NCBI GenBank assembly: GCA_023415305.1
Contig: JAEZKZ010000036.1
Coordinates: 124,001 to 188,000, forward strand
Direction: 5' to 3'
Origin: Bacillota bacterium
Lineage (GTDB): Bacteria; Bacillota; Clostridia; Acetivibrionales; DSM-1351
DNA length: 64,000 nt
In this document: positions 1-8,615 of the stretch, piece by piece
Layout: each line of letters starts with the position of its first letter
Numbering within the stretch: position 1 is the first letter of the stretch
The notes under the pieces: generated by a model
What the model saw: only the letters and a program-made list of their open reading frames with translations
The model's database searches: none
Told to the model about the DNA's origin: nothing
Made by a program: the position numbers and the translations under genes

Positions 1-309
1 ATTGGAGAACAGAACTTTGTATCCATTTTTTCTGCAAACATCATTGATACCTTTAACCACATATGATGAAAATGGATTTGTTATATCAGCAATTATGCAC
101 CCAACAACACCACTTTTATTAGCTTTCAAGCTTCTTGCAATATTACTCGGCCTGTAATTCAATTCTTCAATTACTTTTTGAATTCTTTCCCTAGTCTTAA
201 CAGACATGTATTCATACTTTCCATTCAAGTACCTTGAAATTGTGGTTGTAGATACCCCTGCTGCCTCTGCTACCTGATTAATTGTTGTTTTTGGTATTGA
301 CGCACTCAC
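1..309 (-). CDS. LacI-family transcriptional regulator, N-terminal part (runs off the window)
   Basis: The gene reads leftwards and is cut by the window edge; 103 codons are visible. Residues 5-50 form the LacI helix-turn-helix and hinge (NQVAEAAGVSTTTISRYLNG, then TRERIQKVIEELNYRP and NIARSLK), followed by the start of the periplasmic-binding-like domain (SGVVGCIIADITNPFSS). The start is GTG at 309: it has AGAGGAG 11 bases upstream, and the ATG six bases before it is followed at once by TGA in the same frame. It probably represses a sugar locus lying left of the window. The phased repeat array just upstream (368-490) is a likely set of its own operators. The effector cannot be judged because the sensing domain is missing. 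Confidence 0.93.
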   Translation of the reverse strand, partial: MSASIPKTTINQVAEAAGVSTTTISRYLNGKYEYMSVKTRERIQKVIEELNYRPSNIARSLKANKSGVVGCIIADITNPFSSYVVKGINDVCRKNGYKVLFSN

Positions 310-367
310 TCACATTAATTCTCCTCTTAATTAATAATGGTCTAAACAACTGATTAACAATATAGTC

Positions 368-490
368 ATCGATATACGAAATCGATTAACAACTTAGATA
401 TCGATAAGCGAAATCGATTAACAACTTAGGTTATCGATATACGAAATCGGTTAACAACTTAGGTATCGATAAGCGAAATCGATTAACAAC
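368..490. repeat. Phased array of four ATCGAT-type repeats, probable LacI operators
   Basis: Four near-identical units begin at 368, 400, 433 and 465, so the period is 32-33 bp, about three helical turns. Each unit reads ATCGATA, then TACG or AGCG, then AAATCGATTAACAACTTAG. Units 1 and 3 share TACG and units 2 and 4 share AGCG, giving an A-B-A-B pattern; unit 3 has ATCGG instead of ATCGA. Degenerate outliers occur at 351-360 and about 600-622. Read on the minus strand each unit contains TTAATCGATTT, which fits the AAnCGnTT core bound by LacI-family proteins. The array lies in the upstream region of the regulator gene at 1-309. Confidence 0.75.
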
Positions 491-620
491 ATCGACATTT
501 ATTTACGAAATAACTTTACATAATATCTAATTAAGTGCAAATTAGATTAACCGACATCCGCATATCTGCTGAACAATTCATAGATTTGAAGTTATCTATC
601 TACGAAATCGGTTAACATAA

Positions 621-906
621 CTTATATTTGAATTATATATAGAATTGCACATTACGTCAACCTTTTTTTATTATTTTTTTGTACATTTTGCTCATAACAA
701 GTCGTATTTTTATGTGTATTTTACTAATAACAGGTAAATTTTTGACTCGCCCTTTATACACCTGCTTCGCCTATATCTTTAAATTAAAAGCTTATTAGAT
801 AATCCCGCATCATGTAGCAGGCTTTGTTACAGAAGACATTTGGGAAATTGACTCGAAAGTTTACAAGACAATAAAACTCCCTAAATTCATTACAAAAAGA
901 AAGTAA
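621..906. other. Non-coding or decayed stretch before the dps remnant
   Basis: AT-rich DNA with no intact gene. A plus-strand frame from about 796 to the TAA at 904-906 reads AGFVTEDIWEIDSKVYK and ends TIKLPKFITKRK; it looks like the tail of a lost coding sequence but I do not recognise the family. No promoter or strong hairpin was seen. Confidence 0.3.
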
Positions 907-1330
907 GATAAAAAATTAAACCAATATTTATCAAATTTACCTGTCTTAAATATTAAACTACACAATTTTTATTGGAATGTTGTTGGTAAGGAATTTATGC
1001 AGCTCCACAATTTTACCGAGACTCTGTACGATGACATGTTTAAAAATATGACGAAGTGGCAGAACACATTAAAATTAGAGGTGAAAAACCTTTGGCTAAA
1101 ATGGCAGATTACCTGCATAATACATCGATTTCAGAACTAGATGATAGCGAAATCTCCAGTACTGCCCTACTTGAAACAATTCAACAAGACTTGAATAGTA
1201 TGAAAAACCTGGCAACGATATCAGAAATGAAGCAGATGCAGATGGTGATTTGGGAATAGTATCAGATATCGAAGATCACGTTGCTGATTACAGCAAGAAT
1301 TTGTGGTTTATACAGTCAATTCTTAAATAG
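907..1330 (+). pseudogene. dps: Dps/ferritin-like DNA-protection protein, broken by frameshifts
   Basis: Three reading frames joined end to end give a nearly whole Dps protein: LNQYLSNLPVLNIKLHNFYW in the first, AEHIKIRGEKPLAKMADYLH in the second, and ADGDLGIVSDIEDHVADYS ending NLWFIQSILK in the third. The ferroxidase-type residues (LHNFYWNVVG, then LYDDMF and YDEVAEH) are still present. The first break is at an A5 run (1042-1046), where one more A restores the frame. The second is near 1219-1221, again one missing base. There is also no start codon: a TAA at 904-906 directly precedes the first frame. Intact Dps would store iron and protect DNA from peroxide. Sequencing error at homopolymers is possible for one break, but two breaks and a missing start favour a dead gene. 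Confidence 0.82.
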
Positions 1331-1565
1331 AACAAATTATATAAGGTAATACCAAGCCTATCCAAGTTCTATGGATGTTACGACAACATTGGTTGAAAGG
1401 CGGTATTACCTTTTCTATATTATCCTTTTCGGCAGCATTATTTATCATTCTTGCCACTTCTGCAAGAGATAATTCCTCTAATCATGATTTCGAGTTGCCA
1501 AATCAAACTCTTGAATTTGAATGGCTTATTATACGGATTAACCAATAATCAGGCATGAATCTGAC
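1331..1565. terminator. Long-loop inverted repeat downstream of the dps remnant
   Basis: AAGGTAATACC (1343-1353) pairs perfectly with GGTATTACCTT (1402-1412) around a 48-base loop that contains a smaller ATCCA/TGGAT hairpin, and is followed by TTCTATATT. It may be the old terminator of the dps gene. The remainder to 1565 contains no gene that I can recognise; a short minus-strand frame around 1430-1480 (LSLAEVARMINNAAEKD) has no start or support. Confidence 0.4.
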
Positions 1566-3179
1566 TTATTGCCCAGTCTGTTTCCTGACAAGATCAGGGT
1601 TACTCCTTTCCTGGTAGACCGATGGCTGCATACCGGTATTCTTCTTGAAGACCTTGCTGAAATACCTTGCATCGTTATATCCCACCAGAAATGCGACATC
1701 CACTACCGAGACCGAGAGACTCGACAGTAGTTCTTTGGCCTTTTCCACCCGTATATCCTCCAGGAACCGGGAGATGTTTTCCCCGGTCTTGCTCTTAAAT
1801 AGCTGCGAAAGATAGCTGGGGTTCAGGTAATGCTCCTGTGCTATTTTCGACAATGACAGGTTTTCTGCATAGTGCTCCAGCATATACTGCCGAATCCGGT
1901 TGATTAATGTCCCCTCTTCCAGATGTGACAGCCCGAGGAACTGACTCATCAGTAAAGCAATATCCTGCTTCAGTTCAGCCAAGTCATTGAATTTCAACAA
2001 GTAGTCCGGCTGAAACAAGTCGTTGACGGAAAACCCAGGAATTCGCATATCGAGCTTTACGACAGCCCGTTTGATGGCATTGTGAATTTCCAATACAATG
2101 CTCTCCAGTAGATCAACAGTAAATTTCTTCTCATTTCTGTCATCGAATATTTTTTCCAGGGTCCTGTTGATATTATGTAAATCCCTTTTTTCAATAAATC
2201 CTTTCAGTAAATTGACTGAGTGGTATACAAACTCAGAAAAAACAAAATCATTCATGGCTGCATGCTCCCCGTAAAGTACAGGCGACTGTCCAGGCAGAAT
2301 CTTCCGCTTAAGCTGGTCTACACATTGCTGGTATATTTGAGGAATAGCCTGCGTACAGTCACAGGTAGTACTTACAGATATAGAAATACTCAGCGTTTTA
2401 GTAAGACAGAGCTCTTTTTGAAGCAAGGAATACAATTTACCGGCTATGCTGTCGGATTGGCCGGAAAGTGTATCTCCATTCAGCAAAATTCGGATTTCAT
2501 TCGGACAAAGCGGATTTGGAAAGACATACGCATCGAGCAGATAATGCGGCATTTCATTCAGAATGTCCGACACACCCTTCTGTATGGTTTCGACCAACTG
2601 CTCGGGCAGATTGCCAGTACCGGGTGCTTCACTGACATAGGCCAGCAGGAGACTAAAATTTCCATATGTGAATTCCACCCCTTCCTCCGAAAGAAGGTTA
2701 TATTGACGATAAAGAAGATTGTTCAGGTATTTCTCATACACAATAGCCTTGCTCTTTTTTATCTGTCTGGAAATATCCCTGATGTGCTCCTCATTTTCCT
2801 TTTGATGTCGTATCAGGTTGACGATAAGGCACAATGTCTCATTAAGTTCATTTTCGTCGATGGGCTTTTTGATATAATTGGTAATCCCTAGCTTGATAGC
2901 CTCCTTAGTGTATTCAAAATCGTCATATCCACTGAGAACGATAAAATAGATGTTCGGATAGTCCTTTTTCACCTTCCTGATCAGTTCAATCCCATTCATG
3001 ACCGGCATTTTGATATCAGCCAGGATAATATCAGGTTTCACAAGCCCGACAAGGCCCAGAGCATCCTCACCGTTATTGGCCTCTCCAGCCAGGATAAGTC
3101 CTCTCTGATCCCATTCTATCTGATTTATGATACTTTTTCTTACAAATTTTTCATCGTCTACAATCATGACGCGGTACAT
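1566..3179 (-). CDS. AraC-type response regulator (YesN-like)
   Basis: A 537-residue cytoplasmic regulator. The receiver domain is at about 1-120, with MIVDDE, the phospho-accepting Asp in IILADIKMPVMNG and the Lys in YIKKPID. A long middle linker region follows, and the C-terminal 100 residues carry two AraC helix-turn-helices (LSLSKIAQEHYLNPSYLSQL and the VAFLVGYNDARYFSKVFKK region). The start is ATG 3179, nine bases after GGAG; the GTG two codons earlier overlaps the ribosome binding site. It lies directly downstream of the sensor kinase at 3284-5080 and the two form an operon divergent from the importer at 5260. It probably activates that importer operon in response to an extracellular sugar. 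Confidence 0.93.
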   Translation of the reverse strand: MYRVMIVDDEKFVRKSIINQIEWDQRGLILAGEANNGEDALGLVGLVKPDIILADIKMPVMNGIELIRKVKKDYPNIYFIVLSGYDDFEYTKEAIKLGITNYIKKPIDENELNETLCLIVNLIRHQKENEEHIRDISRQIKKSKAIVYEKYLNNLLYRQYNLLSEEGVEFTYGNFSLLLAYVSEAPGTGNLPEQLVETIQKGVSDILNEMPHYLLDAYVFPNPLCPNEIRILLNGDTLSGQSDSIAGKLYSLLQKELCLTKTLSISISVSTTCDCTQAIPQIYQQCVDQLKRKILPGQSPVLYGEHAAMNDFVFSEFVYHSVNLLKGFIEKRDLHNINRTLEKIFDDRNEKKFTVDLLESIVLEIHNAIKRAVVKLDMRIPGFSVNDLFQPDYLLKFNDLAELKQDIALLMSQFLGLSHLEEGTLINRIRQYMLEHYAENLSLSKIAQEHYLNPSYLSQLFKSKTGENISRFLEDIRVEKAKELLSSLSVSVVDVAFLVGYNDARYFSKVFKKNTGMQPSVYQERSNPDLVRKQTGQ

Positions 3180-3283
3180 TTTCACCCACTCCTATTCTAT
3201 CAGCCTTCCGGCCACAACGTTCCTATCACATCTGTCTGTCCGGCATCACCGTGAAATTCTTTATAAGCAGCAAGGGTAACCGA

Positions 3284-5080
3284 CTATGTGATTGGCGGTA
3301 TCTCTATTATAACTGTTGTTCCCCGGCCAGGGATACTCTCGATAGAGAAGCCGAGACGGTCCTGGAACAAGAGCTTCAACCGCATAAATACATTGATGAT
3401 GCCCAGATGCTGCGGTATATCGGATTTCTCAATGGAATTCTCACCATAATGTAGCAAGGTAGAGTGAATGTCATTCAGTTTTTCTGCTACGATTCCTGCT
3501 CCGTTGTCCGAAATAGTGAAACGGATTTGTTCCTCGTGCCAATCGACATTTATTAAAAGCAATCCATCCCTGGTAATGTTTTTGAACCCATGACTTATGG
3601 TGTTTTCCACAAAAGGTTGCAGGATAAATTTAACGGTCTTGTATTCATACACGTCGGGATTGATTGAATACTGTACCCTGAACTTTTCTTCAAATCGGTA
3701 CTCCAGAATTTGGGTATAACTACGGATGTGCTTCAGCTCATCCCGTATGGATACCACCCTCTGACTATTCAAGTTGTACCGGAACATACTGCCCAGATTC
3801 TTGCAGATGGCTATGACCTTTTTACTCTCATTCTCACTGGAAAGCCCGATCACGATTTCAAGGGTGTTGTACAGGAAATGTGGGTTTATCTGATGCTGCA
3901 GTGCCTGAAGTTCGGTTTCCTTCCGAAGCAGTTCAATAGTCTCGTTCTTTTTAATCAGATAATCGATCTGGTTGGTCATACTGTTAAAATCCTGGACAAG
4001 GGCGCCGATTTCATCGTCGGAGGTGGCAGGAATGCTGAACTGGAACTCGCCATTTTTGATCTTTTCCATGCCTCGTGACAGTTGCACCAATGGATTTGTG
4101 ATCCGCTTGGAAAACCGGTAGGAGATGACAATCGTCACCACCAAAAGGGACATGGAAATAAATATGAACAACGTCTTAAGGTTGTCTACGTCCTTCAGTA
4201 TTGATTTGTATGGCAGGACGTTAACGATTTTCCATTTGGAATACTCAGAGGTGCCGAAGATGACCATATATTCGTTGGAATCGATGGCCTTATTGATGTA
4301 ACCCCACTTCTGATCCTTCGGCAGATATTGAGCAATTCTGAAGGATGGGTTTTCGGGGTAGCTGTATACTATGTTTTCGTTCTCGTCCAATATAATTGTA
4401 TGCTCGATATCAAGGTATTCGTTTTTGAAAAAGTCCTCAAACTGCATCTTATCAACATCCATAAGCACGTACCCTATCACTTCCTGAGTAAAGGAGCTAT
4501 GGATCTTGTAAACCATAGTATATACAGGTTTTCTGTCTTTCTCTGCATAGTAGTTCTGAGGATTGTCGATAAGAATGACCCTACGTTCCTTCGATTTTTT
4601 CGCTTCGGTATACCACTTGTCCTCTTTGAAATTATAATTCGGATTCTGATTGATGCTGGTATAAAGCGTAAAAAAGGAACTGACGTCGTTTTCCATGAAA
4701 ACAGCGATCTGCAAGTTGTTCCTTGAGTATACGAAGAGCTTCAGGGCGTTGTCGATGTACTCCGCATCCTTGTAGGAGTAAAAATCCTTATTCTCAGCAT
4801 TGCTATCGGCAATTTTCTGGATGTAATGGTTATAAGCCAGGGATAGGGCGATACTTTCGATTCCTTTAAAATAGGAATCGGTATTTTTAATCATCTGACT
4901 AATCATATAATAGCTATAGCTTTGGGCCTTTGTCTTGACCGAATTAAGATAAATTACGTAGGAAATAGAAAAAAAGATGGTGGTTGACATAAAGGTCGCA
5001 ATCAAAACCAGTAGAAACACTTTATCTCTTATTTTCAATCGCCTAAAAGAGCCTCTTAAATTAAACAGGAAATACTTCAT
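3284..5080 (-). CDS. Sensor histidine kinase (YesM-like)
   Basis: A 598-residue membrane kinase. An N-terminal membrane segment (about 20-45) is followed by an extracellular sensor region of roughly 240 residues, a second membrane segment (LFIFISMSLLVVTIVISY), a HAMP linker (ITNPLVQLSRGMEKIKNGEF) and the His_kinase domain, with the phospho-accepting His in LQHQINPHFLYNTLE. The ATPase domain has FVENTISHGF, DNGAG and PGRGTTV. The start at 5080 (MKYFLFN) has GGGGGTC eight bases upstream, whereas the ATG five codons earlier has none. It is co-transcribed with the response regulator at 1566. The ligand is unknown; a carbohydrate is likely from the neighbouring importer. Confidence 0.93.
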   Translation of the reverse strand: MKYFLFNLRGSFRRLKIRDKVFLLVLIATFMSTTIFFSISYVIYLNSVKTKAQSYSYYMISQMIKNTDSYFKGIESIALSLAYNHYIQKIADSNAENKDFYSYKDAEYIDNALKLFVYSRNNLQIAVFMENDVSSFFTLYTSINQNPNYNFKEDKWYTEAKKSKERRVILIDNPQNYYAEKDRKPVYTMVYKIHSSFTQEVIGYVLMDVDKMQFEDFFKNEYLDIEHTIILDENENIVYSYPENPSFRIAQYLPKDQKWGYINKAIDSNEYMVIFGTSEYSKWKIVNVLPYKSILKDVDNLKTLFIFISMSLLVVTIVISYRFSKRITNPLVQLSRGMEKIKNGEFQFSIPATSDDEIGALVQDFNSMTNQIDYLIKKNETIELLRKETELQALQHQINPHFLYNTLEIVIGLSSENESKKVIAICKNLGSMFRYNLNSQRVVSIRDELKHIRSYTQILEYRFEEKFRVQYSINPDVYEYKTVKFILQPFVENTISHGFKNITRDGLLLINVDWHEEQIRFTISDNGAGIVAEKLNDIHSTLLHYGENSIEKSDIPQHLGIINVFMRLKLLFQDRLGFSIESIPGRGTTVIIEIPPIT

Positions 5081-5137
5081 GGCGGTGACCCCCATAGAAC
5101 TAAATATTTTACAGGTAAAAATCTAAAAATAATACCA

Positions 5138-5164
5138 TTGTTACTGGAACGTAGATGCTATACT
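5138..5164 (+). promoter_or_regulatory. Candidate sigma-A promoter of the first importer operon
   Basis: TTGTTA (5138-5143), 15 bases, then TATACT (5159-5164) preceded by TGC, an extended -10. It lies 96 bases before the binding-protein start. The spacing is short, so this is only a candidate. Confidence 0.4.
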
Positions 5165-5259
5165 AATAGCGGGTCGACCAATTCTCAGCAATAATTATAG
5201 CATTTGAAACATCATTTAGAAAGAGGCATTAATCATATAATACAGAAAGGATGGAGGAA

Positions 5260-6669
5260 ATGAGAGGTAAAAAGATTTTAAGTATTGTACTGGTGGTAAT
5301 GTTATTTTTAACCTCATTTGCAGGCTGCGGCACAACAAAGAACGACGGAGCATCAACCGTGTCGGAGGGCTCGGCGACAGCTACAGCTTCCACAGCTCCG
5401 GTCGAAGAGACGAAGGAAAAGGCGGTTATCAGCTTCCTGAAATGGGGAGAAGGCTCTGAGAGAGATCTTGATATGGACAGCATCGAAAAGTTTAACGCTG
5501 CCAATCCCGATATCGAAGTAAAGGGCGAAGTCATCAAGTATGATGATTATCTTAGTAAAATTAACACCTTGATTGCAGCAGATGCAACGCCGGACATTTT
5601 TTACATAAACGAATACCTGCCTGTAGAATGGGGACAGAAAGGTATTGGAGCCGATCTACGACCATATTACGAAAAGAACGGAATTGTTCCGGAAGACAAG
5701 TATGTCGGCGCAGCCCTGTTCAAATCCAGTGACAATAAGATTTGGGGAGTGGCTTCCAGCCTTGCCACTATGATGGTTTACTACAACAAAAAATTATTCC
5801 AGGATGCAGGAATACCGTTTCCATCCACCGATGCAAAAGCTTCGTGGACGTGGGACGAAATGCTGGCTGCAGCAAAGAAGATTACAACTGATAAAAATGG
5901 AAAGCACGCCGACGAGGCGGGGTTCGATTCCAAGTCAATTAAAGTTTACGGCATCCTTGCTCCTACCTTCTGGCTCCATAATATGAACCTGCTTTATAAC
6001 AACGGAGCTTCTTATGCGACTCCTGACGGAAAAGCACTGGGTCTGGGCTCTTCGGAAGCGATCCAGGTTATGCAAGGCATATCGGATATGATAAACAAGG
6101 ATCATGTAGCTCCTTCCATCGCCGTTACGAAATCCCTGCCTGCATCAGCTGCAATGCTCATCAATGGACAACTCGGCATTCTGCCCAGTGGTACCTGGGA
6201 TGACGTGAACTTCGTAACAGAGAACTTCGATGTAGGTGTTGCACCTTATCCAGCAATGAAGACATCAGTATCAATCGCATGGGCTTCCTGCTACATGATG
6301 TCAGCGACCACCAAGTACCCTGATCAGGCATTCAAGTTCCTTCAATATGTCACTGATGGCGATATGAATGAAAACGTCCTGAAGATGAATCTGCCGAACT
6401 TGAAGAGCTATTACACCGACGAGGGTAAATTTACGCAGTGGTCCGACATGAACAAGCATACTGCGGACTTCCTTAAGGCAGTACCTTCCATTATGAATAT
6501 TTCCATCACTCCTGAGAATGTCAACCTAAAGAACTTCGGACCTATTGTAGACCAGACAATCAGCCCTGAAATGGACAAGCTGTGGCTGGGAAATAAGACG
6601 GCACAAGAAATGGTCAAGATCCTGGAAGAGAAGACATCTGGCAAGTGGCAGGGATACTGGGATAAATAA
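5260..6669 (+). CDS. Extracellular sugar-binding lipoprotein of ABC importer 1
   Basis: A 469-residue solute-binding protein of the family 1 sugar type. It has a lipoprotein signal (KKILSIVLVVMLFLTSFAGC; Cys after the FAG lipobox), then a low-complexity Ser/Thr/Ala linker, then the mature domain beginning VISFLKWGEGSE. DIFYINEYLPVEW and the SWTWDEMLAAAKKIT segment are typical of this family. It should sit on the outer face of the membrane and deliver an oligosaccharide to the permeases at 6768 and 7684. The start is the second ATG (5260), with AAAGGA eight bases upstream; the ATG at 5251 is almost on top of that site. A strong hairpin follows the stop. The sugar is unknown; the downstream (alpha/alpha)6 glycosidase suggests a glycoside. 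Confidence 0.92.
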   Translation: MRGKKILSIVLVVMLFLTSFAGCGTTKNDGASTVSEGSATATASTAPVEETKEKAVISFLKWGEGSERDLDMDSIEKFNAANPDIEVKGEVIKYDDYLSKINTLIAADATPDIFYINEYLPVEWGQKGIGADLRPYYEKNGIVPEDKYVGAALFKSSDNKIWGVASSLATMMVYYNKKLFQDAGIPFPSTDAKASWTWDEMLAAAKKITTDKNGKHADEAGFDSKSIKVYGILAPTFWLHNMNLLYNNGASYATPDGKALGLGSSEAIQVMQGISDMINKDHVAPSIAVTKSLPASAAMLINGQLGILPSGTWDDVNFVTENFDVGVAPYPAMKTSVSIAWASCYMMSATTKYPDQAFKFLQYVTDGDMNENVLKMNLPNLKSYYTDEGKFTQWSDMNKHTADFLKAVPSIMNISITPENVNLKNFGPIVDQTISPEMDKLWLGNKTAQEMVKILEEKTSGKWQGYWDK

Positions 6670-6694
6670 CAAAAATTATTTGTTTGATTATAGT

Positions 6695-6752
6695 GGTCCC
6701 CTCCGGAAATGCATAATGGTATCGGAATGCTTTCGGAGGGGACCTTTCTTTT
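6695..6752 (+). terminator. Intra-operon hairpin between binding-protein and permease genes
   Basis: GGTCCCCTCCG (6695-6705) pairs perfectly with CGGAGGGGACC (6734-6744), followed by TTTCTTTT. This is a good Rho-independent terminator, placed 25 bases after the binding-protein stop and just before the permeases. Partial read-through would give more binding protein than permease. Confidence 0.85.
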
Positions 6753-6767
6753 GAAAGGTGAAGACTC

Positions 6768-7697
6768 ATGGAGAAAATGAATAAACCAAGCAGGCGTACG
6801 TTTGTATATAAAAATTCGGACATGATATGGGGCTACTTCTTTATATTACCGGCAATTATCGGACTGGTCCTGTTTTACTTTGGCCCGATGCTGTTCAGCT
6901 TTTTTATCAGCTTTAACTCGTGGGACATTATTCGTCCGCCGAAATGGGTACTCTTCGATAATTATGCAAGAGTGTTTAATGATGAACTAACTATGAAATC
7001 CTTAGGGGTAACTCTCTATTACACCCTGATTGCAGTACCTGCTACCACTGTTGTAGCTCTTCTGACAGCCGTACTTCTTAATTCAAAGATAAAGGGGTTG
7101 TCATTCTTCAGAACGGCGTTATATATTCCCTCCATAGTTCCAATGGTAGCTAATGTCGCTCTCTGGATGTTTCTATACAATCCGGCTTTCGGACTGTTCA
7201 ACTATTTTATCGGATTATTTGGGATACCTCCGCAGGAATGGGTGTATGCTAAGGAAACTGTGGTTCCCTCTCTGGCTCTTATGGCCGTTTGGGGCGCCGG
7301 AAACACGATTGTGATATACCTTGCAGGTTTGCAGGGAATTTCCCATGATCTCTACGAATCTGTCGACATTGATGGCGGGAATGTGGTTCACAAATTCATC
7401 AACGTGACACTTCCAATGTTGAGCCCCGTTATTTTCTACAACATGGTCATGGGGATTATTGGGAGTATGCAGGTCTTTACGCAGCCCTACATCATGACAC
7501 AGGGCGGACCCGACAACGCCAGTATGTTCATTGTATTGCTGCTGTACAGGACGGCTTTCCGTAACCAGGAAATGGGCTATGCTTCAGCTATGTCCTGGAT
7601 ACTGTTTGTAATAATCGGTATTATGACTTTAATAGCATTTAAAACTTCCAATTCGTGGGTGTTTATTGAAGGTGAGGATAAAAATGGCAAAAAATAA
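6768..7697 (+). CDS. ABC sugar importer 1, permease (MalF/UgpA type)
   Basis: A 309-residue inner-membrane permease. It has about six membrane segments, starting with MIWGYFFILPAIIGLVLFYF, and the EAA loop that docks the ATPase (YESVDIDGGNVVHKFINVTL, then P). GAAAGGTGA precedes the ATG. It forms the channel with the protein at 7684, whose start overlaps its stop. No ATPase gene is present nearby, so a shared MsmX/UgpC-like ATPase is expected. Substrate specificity cannot be read from the sequence. Confidence 0.93.
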   Translation: MEKMNKPSRRTFVYKNSDMIWGYFFILPAIIGLVLFYFGPMLFSFFISFNSWDIIRPPKWVLFDNYARVFNDELTMKSLGVTLYYTLIAVPATTVVALLTAVLLNSKIKGLSFFRTALYIPSIVPMVANVALWMFLYNPAFGLFNYFIGLFGIPPQEWVYAKETVVPSLALMAVWGAGNTIVIYLAGLQGISHDLYESVDIDGGNVVHKFINVTLPMLSPVIFYNMVMGIIGSMQVFTQPYIMTQGGPDNASMFIVLLLYRTAFRNQEMGYASAMSWILFVIIGIMTLIAFKTSNSWVFIEGEDKNGKK

Positions 7698-8517
7698 ATT
7701 TAAACCTGGAAGAGGCGTTGTATACCTAATTTTAATTCTACTTGCGCTGTTCAGCCTATTTCCGTTTTTCTGGCTGATCAGGAGTTCCTTTATGAGCTCC
7801 ATGGAGATCTTCGCAATGCCCATGCAATGGCTGCCCAAGCGGATGCGTTTCGAAAACTACAAGGAGGCTCTCACCGCGCTTCCTTTTGCAATTTATTTCA
7901 AAAATACAACCATCATAGTCATACTCAATATGGTTGGCTGCATTTTTAGTTCCAGCTTCATTGCCTTCGGATTCTCCAGAATCAATTTCAAGGGGAAGAA
8001 CCTCTGGTTCGCACTTCTGCTCTCGACGATGATGATCCCGAATGCGACGGTACTGATTCCTCAGTTTATCGGCTGGAAATTCGCAGGGGCTTACAATACC
8101 TATTGGCCCCTTATTCTTCCTGCATTTTTTGGAAATGCGTTCTTTATATTCCTTTTAAGGCAGTTTAACTATACCATACCGAAAGCATATGATGAAGCGG
8201 TATTCCTGGATGGAGGAAATTACTTCACCATATACAGTAAGATTATCCTGCCGCTTTCGAAACCATCGCTCACTGCTGTCGGAGTGTTCACTTTCATGTA
8301 TAACTGGAACGATTTCTTTGGACCGCTGATTTATTTAAATACCGGTGAGAAATACACCCTTTCACTGGGGCTCCAGTCCTTCATCGGCCAGTACAATTCT
8401 CAATGGAACCTTCTGATGGCAGCGTCGACGTTCATCATCGTACCGATGATCATTATGTTCTTCTTTGCCCAGCGGTACTTCATTGAAGGAATCACGTTCT
8501 CAGGTCTGAAAGGGTAA
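7684..8517 (+). CDS. ABC sugar importer 1, permease (MalG/UgpE type)
   Basis: A 277-residue inner-membrane permease with about six membrane segments (YLILILLALFSLFPFFWLI first). The EAA loop reads AYDEAVFLDGGNYFTIYSKI, followed by ILPLSKP, and the protein ends in the usual RYFIEGITFSGLKG. The ATG at 7684 has GGTGAGG just upstream and overlaps the preceding permease gene by 14 bases, suggesting translational coupling. Pairs with the permease at 6768. Confidence 0.93.
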   Translation: MAKNKFKPGRGVVYLILILLALFSLFPFFWLIRSSFMSSMEIFAMPMQWLPKRMRFENYKEALTALPFAIYFKNTTIIVILNMVGCIFSSSFIAFGFSRINFKGKNLWFALLLSTMMIPNATVLIPQFIGWKFAGAYNTYWPLILPAFFGNAFFIFLLRQFNYTIPKAYDEAVFLDGGNYFTIYSKIILPLSKPSLTAVGVFTFMYNWNDFFGPLIYLNTGEKYTLSLGLQSFIGQYNSQWNLLMAASTFIIVPMIIMFFFAQRYFIEGITFSGLKG

Positions 8518-8615
8518 GACTGCAAGTAGTACCCATGAAATGGTCGCCGCTGGAAAGCTAATGGCTACTCTTCAGTAAGTGAATATAAATCATATAGTGA
8601 GAAGGAGACAGAGAA

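Noticed and set aside
368..490. Regular 32-33 bp repeats suggesting a CRISPR array
   Set aside because: The units are contiguous and degenerate with no unique spacers, and no cas genes are present; an operator array fits better.
2220..2891. Open plus-strand frame of 223 codons
   Set aside because: It lies wholly antisense to the response regulator receiver and middle regions, has no ribosome binding site and no recognisable domain.
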